Positions 17,010 through 24,877 of a stretch of 32,956 nt of DNA are shown piece by piece. The notes under the pieces were generated by a model. That model searched no databases, was not told the origin of the DNA, and was given only the letters and a program-made list of their open reading frames with translations. Every line of letters begins with the position of its first letter. The first letter of the stretch is position 1. The stretch covers positions 1 through 32,956 of the forward strand of contig DAZF01000040.1 of assembly GCA_002507205.1 (NCBI GenBank), read 5' to 3'. The stretch comes from Methanolobus sp. UBA32 (lineage in GTDB: Archaea; Halobacteriota; Methanosarcinia; Methanosarcinales; Methanosarcinaceae). The position numbers and the translations under genes were made by a program.

Positions 17010-20000
17010 ATGCGGGGTTATAATATCAGCATCCAGACCATCAATTCAGAAATTGATTTCATAGAAGATATGACTCGGGGGAGTTCTTTTTCCCTGCTTT
17101 ACGAGAAAACGGAAGAGTTTGTTGATGTCGTGGCTTCATTCTTTGATGCCGGTTTCAGTAATAATGAGTGTTGCCTGTGGGGAGTCTCAGGCCAGCTTGA
17201 TACTGATAATGCAAAAAACATGCTAAAGGATGCGGGTCTGGACGTGGATAAGTATCTGGAAAGCGGCCAGCTCATGCTAACCACATGCAATGAATGTTAC
17301 ATTGCCGGTGAAGGTGCGGTTTCGGAACACGACCTGAAAAAATGGCAGGAAATCTACGACATTGCAATAGCCGAAGGTTATGATGGTCTGCGGATAGTCG
17401 ATAAGTTCACTATTGTCGGGGAAGATGCCTGGCAACAGTTCGTTGAATACGAGAAAAAGGCTATGGGACTTATCAAAACGAAAGGTATTGTTGGTTTGTT
17501 CGCTTTTTTACTTGAAGCACGTACACGATCAGAGATAATTGAGATCATAGGTATGCACGATGGCACGGTCATAAATAAGAATGGTAGGTGGACACTGCTT
17601 CAAAGTTCCTCATCATGCAAGACCATCCTGAAAGAGACTCACTTCCCTGATGACATGCTTGAGAATGTCTGGACTGGTGTCTGGGCTGTGGATAAGAATG
17701 ATAACATCGTCTACTTCAATAAGGGCATGGAATCTATCTCCGGCCTGTCAAAGAGTGATGTGTTCGGGAAAAAACTGGTCAGTTTCATACCTCCTGATAC
17801 AGGTGAGGGGGAGTTAAGTTTTATAGATATCTTCCAGATAGCAAAGGAAAATCTTCACTCAAGGAGTTATGATATTTTCCCTTTCATCAAACCAGACGGC
17901 CAGTTCATATATCACAGTGGTTTTCTGCTTCCATTAACGGATGATGAAGGTAACTATGGAGGTATGCTCGGTACAATTGGTAAGCTCGTGGAGCAAAAGA
18001 TAAACCATAAAACCCTGCGGGATAAGTTCAAATCCATTCAAAAGCTGGAGGATATTTACCGAAAAAGTCCGGTTGTCGCTTTCCTCTGGAGTGCTGAAGA
18101 TGATTGGCCAGTAGTTTTTGTTTCTGAGAATATTTCCCAGTTCGGTTACAGTGCTGATGATCTGATATCAGGTAAAATAAGGTATGGAGATATCATTCAT
18201 CCGGATGATATGTATTATGTAAGAACAGACGTTTCCCAGCTTGAAGTTCAGGGTAAGATGTTCTTTTCAAAAGAGTATCGTTTGCTAACAAAATCCAGGG
18301 AAGTCAGATGGGTTACGGAGAGGTCGTACCTTATAAGGGATGAAAAAGGCGACCCTGCATATTACCAGGGTATCATCATTGACATCACAGAAAGGAAAAA
18401 GGCTGAAGAAGCTGCTCTGGAGTCCGAGAAAAAATATCGTATGATTTTTGAGAATTCTCCGCTTGGGCTCTTTCATTTCAATGAAAAAGGTATCATTACC
18501 CACTGCAATGAGAAGTTCCTGGAAATAATGCAACTTAAGAAGAAAGAGGATATAATCGGTTTCGATCTTGTTGCATCAATCGTAGATAAGCAAATGAAAA
18601 GAGCTGTTTCTGATGTTTTTTCAAGGAAGGTAGGCCATTTTGAAGGAGCATACCACACAGTTTCAACCGATATTACGATCTACATCAAGGCTGATTACAG
18701 TCCAAATATAGCGATAGATGGCACATTCCTTGGTGGAGTCGGGGTTTTTCAGGATATCACTGAGCGCAAACTTGCTGAAGAAAAACTGCTTAAGAGTGAA
18801 GCTCTTCTCACTGAGGTCAGCAGGATCGCCAAAATAGGGGGCTGGGAATTTGATGTATCAACTGGCAAGGGAACATGGACACCTGAAATTGCAAAGATTC
18901 ATGAATTAGATCCTTCAACTCCTACAGACGTTGAATTGGGATTAAGTTTCTACACCCCGGGTTCAAGAGAACTTATTGAAAAAGCTATTCATGATGCTAT
19001 ACAAAAAGGTGAACCTTACGATCTTGAACTGGAATTGGTAACAGCTAAAGGTACACATAAATGGGTTAGAACAATTGGAAACCCAATAATAATAGATGGT
19101 AAAGTCGTGACTGTCACCGGATCATTACAGGATATCTCTGCACGTAAGAAGGCTGAAGAAGCTGTCCACGAGGCTGAAAAGAAATACCGCCTTATTTTTG
19201 AGAATTCTCCTCTGGGAATATTTCAGTTCAATGCTAAAGGAATCGTAACACAATGTAATGAGAAGTTTCTGGAGATAATAGGTCTGCAGAATAAGGAAGA
19301 TATTATCGGTTTTAACATGGTCACACAGATCACTGACAAGATGATGAAAAAGGCCATTAATGATGCTCTCTCCAGGAAAACGGGTCATTTTGAAGGAAAA
19401 TATCATACAGTCGTCAGTGGAAAGGATGTCTACCTCAAGGCTGATTACAGTCCGAATATTGCGGATGACGGTACTTTCCTTGGAGGCATCGGCATCTTTG
19501 GAGATATCTCTGTACGTAAAAAGGCAGAAGAGGCTTTACGTCTTGACGAATCAAGACTTGAAGCCCTTTTGAAGATCAACCAGTTGACTGATACTTCTCT
19601 TAAAGACATCGCAGATTTTGTACAGGAAGAGGCTGTCAGGCTTACCCAGAGTAAGATCGGTTATCTCGCTTTCCTGAATGATGAAGGGACTGTCCTTACT
19701 GTGTATTCATGGTCAAAGAATATAATGAAGGAATGTAGGGTAAGGGGAAAGAAGCTGGAATATCCACTTGGGGAAACCGGCTTGTGGGGAGAGTCCATCC
19801 GGCAGAAAAAACCTATAGTTATAAATGACTTTGATGATCCTGACCTGGTTAAACATGGTTATCCGGAAGGGCATATAAAGCTGAAACGCTACATGAACAT
19901 TCCTATATTCGATGGCAAGAAAATTGTTGGTGCGGCAGGTGTCGGAAACAAAGAAGAAGAGTACGATAAATCCGATGTAAGGCAGCTTACACTGTTCATG

Positions 20001-20831
20001 GAAGGAATGTGGAGACTGGTACAGCGTAAGAGGGCCGAGGATACTCTTAGAGAATATGCTGATGAGCTTTCCAGGGTCAATGCCGAGCTATCAAAGGCAA
20101 ATGAAGAACTTTCCTCGGCCAATGAGGAACTGAAATCACTTGACAGAATGAAGGATGATTTCCTCTCCAATGTAAGTCATGAGTTTAAAACACCGCTCAC
20201 ATCTATTCAGGGATACAGCCAGTTGATAGGGGATGAGACACTGGGGTCTGTTAACGAACAACAGAAAAAGGCTGTGGATACTGTTATCAGGAACTCTGAG
20301 CGTCTGCGCAGACTTGTAGATTCCCTGTTGTATCTCAGCAGGGCACAGTCCGGAAAGCTGAATTATTCATTCGAGAACATAAGTCTGGCGAATGTTATTG
20401 ATAATTCGATTCAGGACCTTGCACTTCAGGCAGAGGGGAAGAGTATCGAACTTGTGAGGGATATTCCCGCAGATCTTCCCACTGTAACTGCTGACCGTGA
20501 CAAGATGATGGATGTCTTTGTCAATCTGATAGACAATGCTATTAAATTCACACCACAGGATGGAAAGGTCACTATTTCCGTACATGCTACAGTAGATTCC
20601 CTTTATGTCAACGTGGAGGACAACGGTATCGGTATTCCTGCAGACAAGATCCACAAACTCTTCGAACGTTTCTATCAGGTGGATTCGTCTGTGAAAAGAA
20701 GGTATGGGGGCACCGGGCTTGGTCTTTATATCTGCAAGAAGATAATTGAGGATCACAAGGGTGATATCCATGCCACAAGTGAAGAGGGAAAAGGGACAAC
20801 AATGCACATTCGCCTTCCTTTGAATCAGTAG
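17010..20831 (+). CDS. MEDS-PAS(5)-GAF sensor histidine kinase
   Basis: A 1273-residue cytoplasmic sensor kinase without membrane segments. The order is a MEDS domain (about 20-190; methanogen/methylotroph DcmR sensory type), PAS domains near 212-330, 350-470, 478-595, 596-725 and 728-845, a GAF domain (about 854-1010), a short coiled coil rich in Glu and Ser (about 1012-1045), HisKA with phospho-acceptor His1057 in NVSHEFKTPLTSI, and HATPase with the N box NLIDNAIKF, G1 VEDNGIGIP and G2 GGTGLGLYI. Kinase residues are all present, so it should be active. PAS 3 and PAS 5 are close duplicates. The GAF domain carries Cys909 in MKEC, followed by ETGLWGESIRQKKP, like GAF domains of methanogen kinases that bind haem; haem binding here is inference. 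No response regulator is adjacent. No clear ribosome binding site precedes the ATG. Confidence 0.92.
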   Translation: MRGYNISIQTINSEIDFIEDMTRGSSFSLLYEKTEEFVDVVASFFDAGFSNNECCLWGVSGQLDTDNAKNMLKDAGLDVDKYLESGQLMLTTCNECYIAGEGAVSEHDLKKWQEIYDIAIAEGYDGLRIVDKFTIVGEDAWQQFVEYEKKAMGLIKTKGIVGLFAFLLEARTRSEIIEIIGMHDGTVINKNGRWTLLQSSSSCKTILKETHFPDDMLENVWTGVWAVDKNDNIVYFNKGMESISGLSKSDVFGKKLVSFIPPDTGEGELSFIDIFQIAKENLHSRSYDIFPFIKPDGQFIYHSGFLLPLTDDEGNYGGMLGTIGKLVEQKINHKTLRDKFKSIQKLEDIYRKSPVVAFLWSAEDDWPVVFVSENISQFGYSADDLISGKIRYGDIIHPDDMYYVRTDVSQLEVQGKMFFSKEYRLLTKSREVRWVTERSYLIRDEKGDPAYYQGIIIDITERKKAEEAALESEKKYRMIFENSPLGLFHFNEKGIITHCNEKFLEIMQLKKKEDIIGFDLVASIVDKQMKRAVSDVFSRKVGHFEGAYHTVSTDITIYIKADYSPNIAIDGTFLGGVGVFQDITERKLAEEKLLKSEALLTEVSRIAKIGGWEFDVSTGKGTWTPEIAKIHELDPSTPTDVELGLSFYTPGSRELIEKAIHDAIQKGEPYDLELELVTAKGTHKWVRTIGNPIIIDGKVVTVTGSLQDISARKKAEEAVHEAEKKYRLIFENSPLGIFQFNAKGIVTQCNEKFLEIIGLQNKEDIIGFNMVTQITDKMMKKAINDALSRKTGHFEGKYHTVVSGKDVYLKADYSPNIADDGTFLGGIGIFGDISVRKKAEEALRLDESRLEALLKINQLTDTSLKDIADFVQEEAVRLTQSKIGYLAFLNDEGTVLTVYSWSKNIMKECRVRGKKLEYPLGETGLWGESIRQKKPIVINDFDDPDLVKHGYPEGHIKLKRYMNIPIFDGKKIVGAAGVGNKEEEYDKSDVRQLTLFMEGMWRLVQRKRAEDTLREYADELSRVNAELSKANEELSSANEELKSLDRMKDDFLSNVSHEFKTPLTSIQGYSQLIGDETLGSVNEQQKKAVDTVIRNSERLRRLVDSLLYLSRAQSGKLNYSFENISLANVIDNSIQDLALQAEGKSIELVRDIPADLPTVTADRDKMMDVFVNLIDNAIKFTPQDGKVTISVHATVDSLYVNVEDNGIGIPADKIHKLFERFYQVDSSVKRRYGGTGLGLYICKKIIEDHKGDIHATSEEGKGTTMHIRLPLNQ

Positions 20832-20902
20832 CTCTTCAGTATGGCTGAACTTCAATGGCTATTTATTTGTAAGTCCTTTCAGTATATGTGTATGGTCTAA
20901 GA

Positions 20903-20937
20903 CCTGATCATTGGTCAGGATCGTATCTTTGATCAGG
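20903..20937. promoter_or_regulatory. imperfect palindrome plus extra half-site upstream of the CobW-like gene
   Basis: CCTGATCATTGGTCAGG (20903-20919) is an imperfect palindrome (CCTGA and TCAGG arms), and TTGATCAGG recurs at 20929-20937. It lies 37-71 bp before the start codon. It may be an operator, or, as RNA, a 7-bp hairpin that ends the kinase transcript. Confidence 0.4.
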
Positions 20938-20973
20938 CAGTAATTCTCATATCTGCTAATTCATGGTGAAAAA

Positions 20974-22026
20974 ATGAAAGTGATAATCATAGGCGGTTTT
21001 CTCGGCAGCGGTAAAACAACTACTTTAAGGAACCTTGGTAAACATCTTATTGACAAGGGACACAAGATAGCTATAATTGTCAATGAGGTTGGTGAGGTCG
21101 GAGTAGATGGTGAGACCATATCAAGCAGTGGCCTTGTAACAAAAGAGCTTACAAGTGGCTGTATTTGCTGCTCTCTTAAGATCAGCATGGAATTCACCCT
21201 GCAAACGATTATTGAGGATTACGAGCCGGATGTTGTTATTATCGAGCCGACGGGGATTGCTTTCCCTCTTCAGATCAAGGAACATATAGAACTCATGGAT
21301 CTTGGTGAAGTCTCATTTGCTCCTGTGGTTTCAATTGTCGATGCCAGCAGGTTTGGTGTCGAATGGGAACAGATCCCAAGGTTTATTGAGAATCAGATAA
21401 AGGAATCTGAGATCGTTTGCATCAATAAGATAGACCTTGTGGACAGTGAAGCGATTGCAACTTCAACCCAGATGGTCCTTGGAATAAATCCTGATGCAAT
21501 TGTTGTTGAATTCTCAGCAAAGAACGCAGATGAGAAATTCGAGAGATTCATGGACCTGCTGACAGGTGAAAGTGAGATAAGACAGGAACGTGAGGACCTG
21601 AACTCCATGGAGGTTTCAGGTGTGGGTGCCTACGCAGGTGAATATTCCATCAAGTCCAGATCTATGCATCCTGATAATGTCACAACAATGCTGGTCCATA
21701 TTTTAATGGATATAAGGGACAAAGTAAAACGGATAAATCCTGATTTCATAGGTCATGTTAAGATCAGTTTCAAGTTCAAGGACGGTCTTGTCAAGGGCAG
21801 TCTGACATCTTCCGAAGGTGAGCCGGTTGTTGAGATACTTGATGAGAAAGGAGATGGGCAGGAGCATCTCAAGTTCCTCAGTGCGGTAACGAAAGTCCAG
21901 AAGGAAGAACTTGTGGAGATCGTTGATGAATGTATTCAGGAGATTCTGGAAAAGGAAGGCGTTTCTTTTGAGAAAATAAGTTTCCAGGTGCATGATGAAC
22001 CAAATCTGATAACTCTGGATATCTGA
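20974..22026 (+). CDS. CobW/P47K (COG0523) family GTPase, probable metallochaperone
   Basis: A 350-residue G3E-family GTPase. Residues 8-16 are the Walker A loop GFLGSGKTT, SGCICC (Cys63, Cys65, Cys66) is the CxCC metal-binding motif of COG0523 proteins, IEPTG is the switch II region, and INKIDL is the guanine-specificity motif. The C-terminal third is not an obvious CobW_C domain, so metal and client are undetermined; in methanogens, relatives are linked to cobalamin or metal insertion into methyltransferases. ATG 20974 follows GGTGAAAAA. The gene is followed by a good terminator (22043-22066). Confidence 0.88.
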   Translation: MKVIIIGGFLGSGKTTTLRNLGKHLIDKGHKIAIIVNEVGEVGVDGETISSSGLVTKELTSGCICCSLKISMEFTLQTIIEDYEPDVVIIEPTGIAFPLQIKEHIELMDLGEVSFAPVVSIVDASRFGVEWEQIPRFIENQIKESEIVCINKIDLVDSEAIATSTQMVLGINPDAIVVEFSAKNADEKFERFMDLLTGESEIRQEREDLNSMEVSGVGAYAGEYSIKSRSMHPDNVTTMLVHILMDIRDKVKRINPDFIGHVKISFKFKDGLVKGSLTSSEGEPVVEILDEKGDGQEHLKFLSAVTKVQKEELVEIVDECIQEILEKEGVSFEKISFQVHDEPNLITLDI

Positions 22027-22042
22027 ATGACATGGTTTTACG

Positions 22043-22066
22043 GCAGGACAAATTGTTCCTGCTTTT
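22043..22066 (+). terminator. intrinsic-type terminator after the CobW-like gene
   Basis: GCAGGA (22043-22048) and TCCTGC (22057-22062) form a 6-bp stem immediately followed by TTTT. It lies 16 bp after the stop codon and separates this gene from the DUF2148 gene. Confidence 0.6.
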
Positions 22067-22107
22067 CCATCTCAATAGATAAATATCATTGAAACATCTC
22101 TATTTTT

Positions 22108-22656
22108 ATGAAACAAAATCCTGAACTCGAGGTACTTGAATCACTTGCAAAGACCATCCTTGTAGCTGCAAGGACTGCACCCAAAGGAAAAGGTGTCGAT
22201 GACATCGTTACCTTTCTGGTGCATGATGATGAAAGAATGTATCTTGCAGATAAAATGGAAGAGCTCAGTGAAATCAAGGATATGAAGTTCCTTATACGTG
22301 ATGCGAAGAACGTAAGGGATGCCGATTCACTGGTTCTTATCGGTCTGAAGTCCTCCGGTGTAAGTTCACTTAACTGTGGAGCATGTGGATTTAAGACGTG
22401 CAAGGAAATGCTTGAGCACAAGAAGGTCAAGGTAGAGTTCACAGGTCCGCATTGCATGATAAAATACATGGACCTTGGTATCGCTGTCGGCTCTGCGGTG
22501 GCTAAGGCAAAGGACCTGTGCATTGATAACAGAGTGCTGTATTCGGCAGGTGCTGCTGCATGTTATTTTGATATGATAGATGCAGATGTTGCAATGGCTG
22601 TTCCGTTGAGTGTGAAGGGAAAGAACATCTTCTTTGACAGGCCATCCACAAGGTGA
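22108..22656 (+). CDS. DUF2148 ferredoxin-domain protein
   Basis: A 182-residue protein of the DUF2148 family, found mainly in anaerobes and methanogens. Cys90, Cys93, Cys98 and Cys116 (C-x2-C-x4-C-x17-C) are arranged as a likely 4Fe-4S cluster site. The N-terminal half (VAARTAPKGKGVDDI) is typical of the family. Function is unknown; a redox role is the family expectation. No ribosome binding site is visible before the ATG, and a TATA-like ATAAATAT near 22079-22086 would start the transcript close to 22108, so the mRNA may be leaderless. Its last codons and stop lie in a 27-bp tandem repeat. Confidence 0.85.
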   Translation: MKQNPELEVLESLAKTILVAARTAPKGKGVDDIVTFLVHDDERMYLADKMEELSEIKDMKFLIRDAKNVRDADSLVLIGLKSSGVSSLNCGACGFKTCKEMLEHKKVKVEFTGPHCMIKYMDLGIAVGSAVAKAKDLCIDNRVLYSAGAAACYFDMIDADVAMAVPLSVKGKNIFFDRPSTR

Positions 22657-22714
22657 ATGGCCGGTGGACCGTCTACAAGGTGAATGGCCGCCGGACCGTC
22701 TACAAGGTAGGCGG
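22651..22714 (+). repeat. 27-bp tandem repeat straddling the stop codon of the DUF2148 gene
   Basis: Two adjacent 27-bp units (22651-22677 and 22678-22704) differ at two positions, with the start of a third at 22705. Each begins AGGTGAATGGCC and ends GACCGTCTACA. The unit is nine codons long and contains the TGA that ends the gene, so each copy repeats an Arg-stop followed by ATG. The preceding coding bases (CCATCCACA) resemble the unit end, showing that the array grew from the gene's own 3' end. Confidence 0.85.
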
Positions 22715-22797
22715 TTGTTGCCTCCTCCTTTCATTTTCGTCTACATTTTTTTGGATACTATTCAATAACAGATTTTGAGATATTGTTATGCACATGT

Positions 22798-22817
22798 GTT
22801 TCAAATATATTTGAAAC
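22798..22817. promoter_or_regulatory. perfect 20-bp palindrome, candidate operator (site A)
   Basis: GTTTCAAATATATTTGAAAC reads the same on both strands. It ends 7 bp before a TATA-like TTTAAATATA (22825-22834) that should drive the FmdE fragment and FmdE genes. A related sequence sits at the ACR3 promoter. Between the TATA box and the first ATG, CGGT/ACCG and GGG/CCC could form a leader hairpin (22856-22882). The rest of the 22715-22797 gap holds no gene. Confidence 0.65.
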
Positions 22818-22910
22818 CACTATCTTTAAATATAGGCACACTAATTTTATAATCGCGGTTTTGCGGGCAAATCCCAATACCGTGAAAGTGAGTTTCTGGA
22901 GATCTCAAAT

Positions 22911-23051
22911 ATGGAAATGAGAACCAATGAAATGCTTGAACTTGGACTCAAATCCCACGGATATTGTTGTCCGGGAATGTCACTTGGATTGAGACTAGCT
23001 TGGAATGCCATGGAAAAACCCGGCATATCAAGAGCAAAAGGAGGATGCTAA
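22911..23051 (+). CDS. 46-residue FmdE-like N-terminal fragment
   Basis: A 46-codon frame starting ATG 22911, with GGAG nine bases upstream and its own promoter. It carries [22 protein letters not shown], matching the FmdE metal-site entry of the next gene ([20 protein letters not shown]) and aligning with it over its whole length, including GISRAKGG against GVDRSKDK. It then stops at 23049-23051, one base before the ATG of the full-length FmdE; that gene's ribosome binding site AAAGGAGG lies inside this frame. Either it is a decayed tandem duplicate cut down by deletion, or a retained small protein translationally coupled to FmdE. The putative ligands His16, Cys19 and Cys20 survive. Confidence 0.6.
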   Translation: MEMRTNEMLELGLKSHGYCCPGMSLGLRLAWNAMEKPGISRAKGGC

Positions 23052-23052
23052 A

Positions 23053-23652
23053 ATGATTGACGTAACTGACTATCTTGAAACAGGATTTATTTTTCACGGC
23101 CATAGGTGCCCTGCTATGCCGCTTGGAATGAGGATAGGGGCCGCTGCTATGAATGCACTTGGCGTTGACAGATCGAAAGATAAAGAACTTTATCTGATTG
23201 CAGAGACAGGAAATGATCATGCAGCTGGGTGTTTTGTTGATGGTCTTATGACTATTACTGGCTGTACTTATGGAAAAAGCAATATTGAGAAGACCTTCTA
23301 TGGCAAAATGGCTTTTACACTCATCGATACCATAAATCAAAAGGCAGTCAGAGCATATATAAAGCCCGAATTTTTTGGAAATATGCTAAAATCTCCGTTT
23401 GTTGAACAGAGAAAAATAGGTGTACTGCCACAGGACATTGATTCTGAGATTGCTGAGCCATTGGTTAACAAAATACTAAGTATACCTGAAGAAAACTTCC
23501 TCGTTATCAGTCCAGTTTTCGATTATGCTTTTGAAAAGAAAAAAGGGGTTTTTGATACAGGATTGTGTGAGGAATGCGGTGAACGTACATTTGCTCATAA
23601 ATTGCAGGATGTTAATGGCAAAACGCTTTGTAAACCCTGTGCTGACAAATAA
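23053..23652 (+). CDS. FmdE family protein with C-terminal zinc ribbon
   Basis: A 199-residue protein of the FmdE family, named after a subunit associated with formylmethanofuran dehydrogenase but widespread in metal-handling and redox contexts. The FmdE domain spans about residues 1-150, with HGHRCP (His15, His17, Cys19), NDHAAGC (Cys60) and TGCTYGKSN (Cys71). A zinc ribbon follows, with Cys172/Cys175 and Cys193/Cys196. The frame is open from 23005, but ATG 23053 directly after AAAGGAGGATGCTAA is the supported start. No fmd/fwd operon is nearby. It may share regulation with the ACR3 gene. The frame ends at TAA 23650-23652 and a ribbon-like segment continues in another frame. Confidence 0.85.
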   Translation: MIDVTDYLETGFIFHGHRCPAMPLGMRIGAAAMNALGVDRSKDKELYLIAETGNDHAAGCFVDGLMTITGCTYGKSNIEKTFYGKMAFTLIDTINQKAVRAYIKPEFFGNMLKSPFVEQRKIGVLPQDIDSEIAEPLVNKILSIPEENFLVISPVFDYAFEKKKGVFDTGLCEECGERTFAHKLQDVNGKTLCKPCADK

Positions 23653-23746
23653 AAAATGCAAAGAAATGGTAATCGAAAAATATGCACGTATGCTTGACGA
23701 CAAGATAATCTGTCAGTCATGTTCGGAAAAAGTGCATATGCTTTAG
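23653..23746 (+). pseudogene. out-of-frame second zinc-ribbon-like tail of FmdE
   Basis: Directly after the FmdE stop, the +1 frame reads CKEMVIEKYARMLDDKIICQ and then SCSEKVHML before TAG at 23744-23746. This is the kind of ribbon (Cys, short hairpin, CxxC) usually found at FmdE C-termini. Removing the single T at 23650 gives an uninterrupted reading through a Lys-rich joint into this segment. It could be a real frameshift mutation, a sequencing error beside an A-run, or a programmed +1 shift at the TAA. There is no separate start site for it. Confidence 0.5.
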
Positions 23747-23759
23747 GTGCAGTTGCACC
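23746..23759. promoter_or_regulatory. inverted repeat GGTGCA-GT-TGCACC before the TauE gene
   Basis: Arms GGTGCA (23746-23751) and TGCACC (23754-23759) lie between the FmdE tail and the TauE/SafE start. A TATA-like ACATAATATATTG follows at about 23770-23782, about 25 bp before ATG 23806, so the permease transcript may be leaderless and the repeat may be an upstream operator. Confidence 0.35.
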
Positions 23760-23805
23760 AACCATTTTTACATAATATATTGCTGCAAAGTCTGGAATTG
23801 ATCAT

Positions 23806-24558
23806 ATGGATGTTATTGTAATTGCTGTTATAATCTTTTTTTTAGCTGTTATATTCTCAATGCTGGGTCTTGGCGGTTCTCTGGTATATGTGCCATTGTT
23901 CTACTGGCTGGGTATTGATATGCTGGTAGCTATCCCCACAGCGTTGCTGCTTAATGGAATAACATCCAGTTCAGCAGCTATCACCTATTACAGGAAAAAA
24001 ATGATCGACCTGCATATGGCAACTCCATTTGTATTGGCTTCTACCATTGGTGCTCCCATTGGTGCTTATTTCACAAAGTTCGTCTCTGTTGGAACACTGC
24101 TGTGGATACTCAGCGTTGTGTTGCTGCTTGCGGGAGCACGGATGTTGTTGTCTGGTAATAAGGATTCAGAGGGTAATAATGAGTCTGTAGGCAGGAAAAA
24201 GAGATTCATAATTGGTATATGTCTTGGATTTGTGATCGGTGTTTTCGCCGGGCTCCTCGGGCTTGGTGGCGGTGTGTTCATCGTGCCTGTTTTGATAGCA
24301 CTTGGCTATGAGACAAAGCGTGCTTCTGCAACTTCGGCTTTCATCGTGTTGTTCTCATCATTCTCAGGATTCTTTGGTCATCTGGGTACAGGACATCTGG
24401 ATGTGACACTTATGGCTTACACAGCTCTGGCTGCATTCATTGGAGGACAGGTAGGTTCACACCTGATGCACAGTAAAATGAAATCAAAGACTATCAAGCA
24501 GATGTTTGGTGTGGTCCTGTGGATAATGGCTGTGAAAATATTGTCTGGATTGATGTGA
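23806..24558 (+). CDS. TauE/SafE family membrane permease
   Basis: A 250-residue integral membrane protein with about seven to eight hydrophobic segments and two internally repeated halves, marked by SMLGLGGSLVYVPLF at the N-terminus and GLLGLGGGVFIVPVL in the second half. This is the TauE/SafE (DUF81) signature. Family members export sulfite, sulfonates or organosulfur compounds, and some are found with metalloid resistance genes; the substrate here is unknown. It lies between FmdE and ACR3 on the same strand. A promoter-like TATA close to the ATG suggests it can be expressed on its own. Confidence 0.88.
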   Translation: MDVIVIAVIIFFLAVIFSMLGLGGSLVYVPLFYWLGIDMLVAIPTALLLNGITSSSAAITYYRKKMIDLHMATPFVLASTIGAPIGAYFTKFVSVGTLLWILSVVLLLAGARMLLSGNKDSEGNNESVGRKKRFIIGICLGFVIGVFAGLLGLGGGVFIVPVLIALGYETKRASATSAFIVLFSSFSGFFGHLGTGHLDVTLMAYTALAAFIGGQVGSHLMHSKMKSKTIKQMFGVVLWIMAVKILSGLM

Positions 24559-24561
24559 TTG

Positions 24562-24616
24562 ATTGATGTGTTTAAAAATTCTAGTGAACGATGCTGTATT
24601 TTTGAATCACATCAAT
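24562..24616 (+). terminator. possible terminator with 9-bp inverted repeat
   Basis: ATTGATGTG (24562-24570) and CACATCAAT (24608-24616) are perfect arms with a 37-nt loop just after the TauE stop, followed by a T-rich stretch. TTGATGTG also occurs at the gene's last codons. The long loop makes it a weak candidate. The rest of 24617-24740 is AT-rich and holds no gene I can support. Confidence 0.35.
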
Positions 24617-24741
24617 TCTTATTCTTTTTCTGCGTCTATAATTACATACCTACAAAGTAAAAATTGTATATGTCCATTGAATACGATGAATTTCTTTTCC
24701 TTTCATTGTCAACTTTTCAACTTTTGCCTTTAGAACAACCC

Positions 24742-24805
24742 TTATAAATTTCAAACTCATTATTTTAAATGTATTTGAAAAACATTTCTGAAAAGGAATG
24801 TTTTT
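24742..24805 (+). promoter_or_regulatory. ACR3 promoter with candidate operator (site B) and leader inverted repeat
   Basis: TTATAAATT (24742-24750) is a TATA element. Twelve bases on, ATTTTAAATGTATTTGAAAA (24762-24781) matches the perfect palindrome upstream of FmdE at 16 of 20 positions and covers the expected transcription start. A further TTTCAAA half-site is at 24749-24755. Immediately downstream, AAAAACATT (24778-24786) and AATGTTTTT (24797-24805) form a perfect 9-bp inverted repeat. The arrangement suits repression by a dimeric regulator of the ArsR type; no such regulator gene is in the window. Confidence 0.55.
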
Positions 24806-24877
24806 GGGGTCAAATGCTACATATGCCAATTTCATATTCATGGCATCGCAAAAAGAACGTCAGTGGGGATAAGTTCT

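Noticed and set aside
20367..20855. 162-codon minus-strand frame
   Set aside because: It is the reverse of the HisKA/HATPase coding region.
23053..23652. FmdE as a true subunit of formylmethanofuran dehydrogenase
   Set aside because: No fmd or fwd genes are nearby; the family is broad and the context is transport and metalloid export.
24650..24841. 63-codon minus-strand frame upstream of ACR3
   Set aside because: It covers the ACR3 promoter, has no ribosome binding site and no recognisable features.
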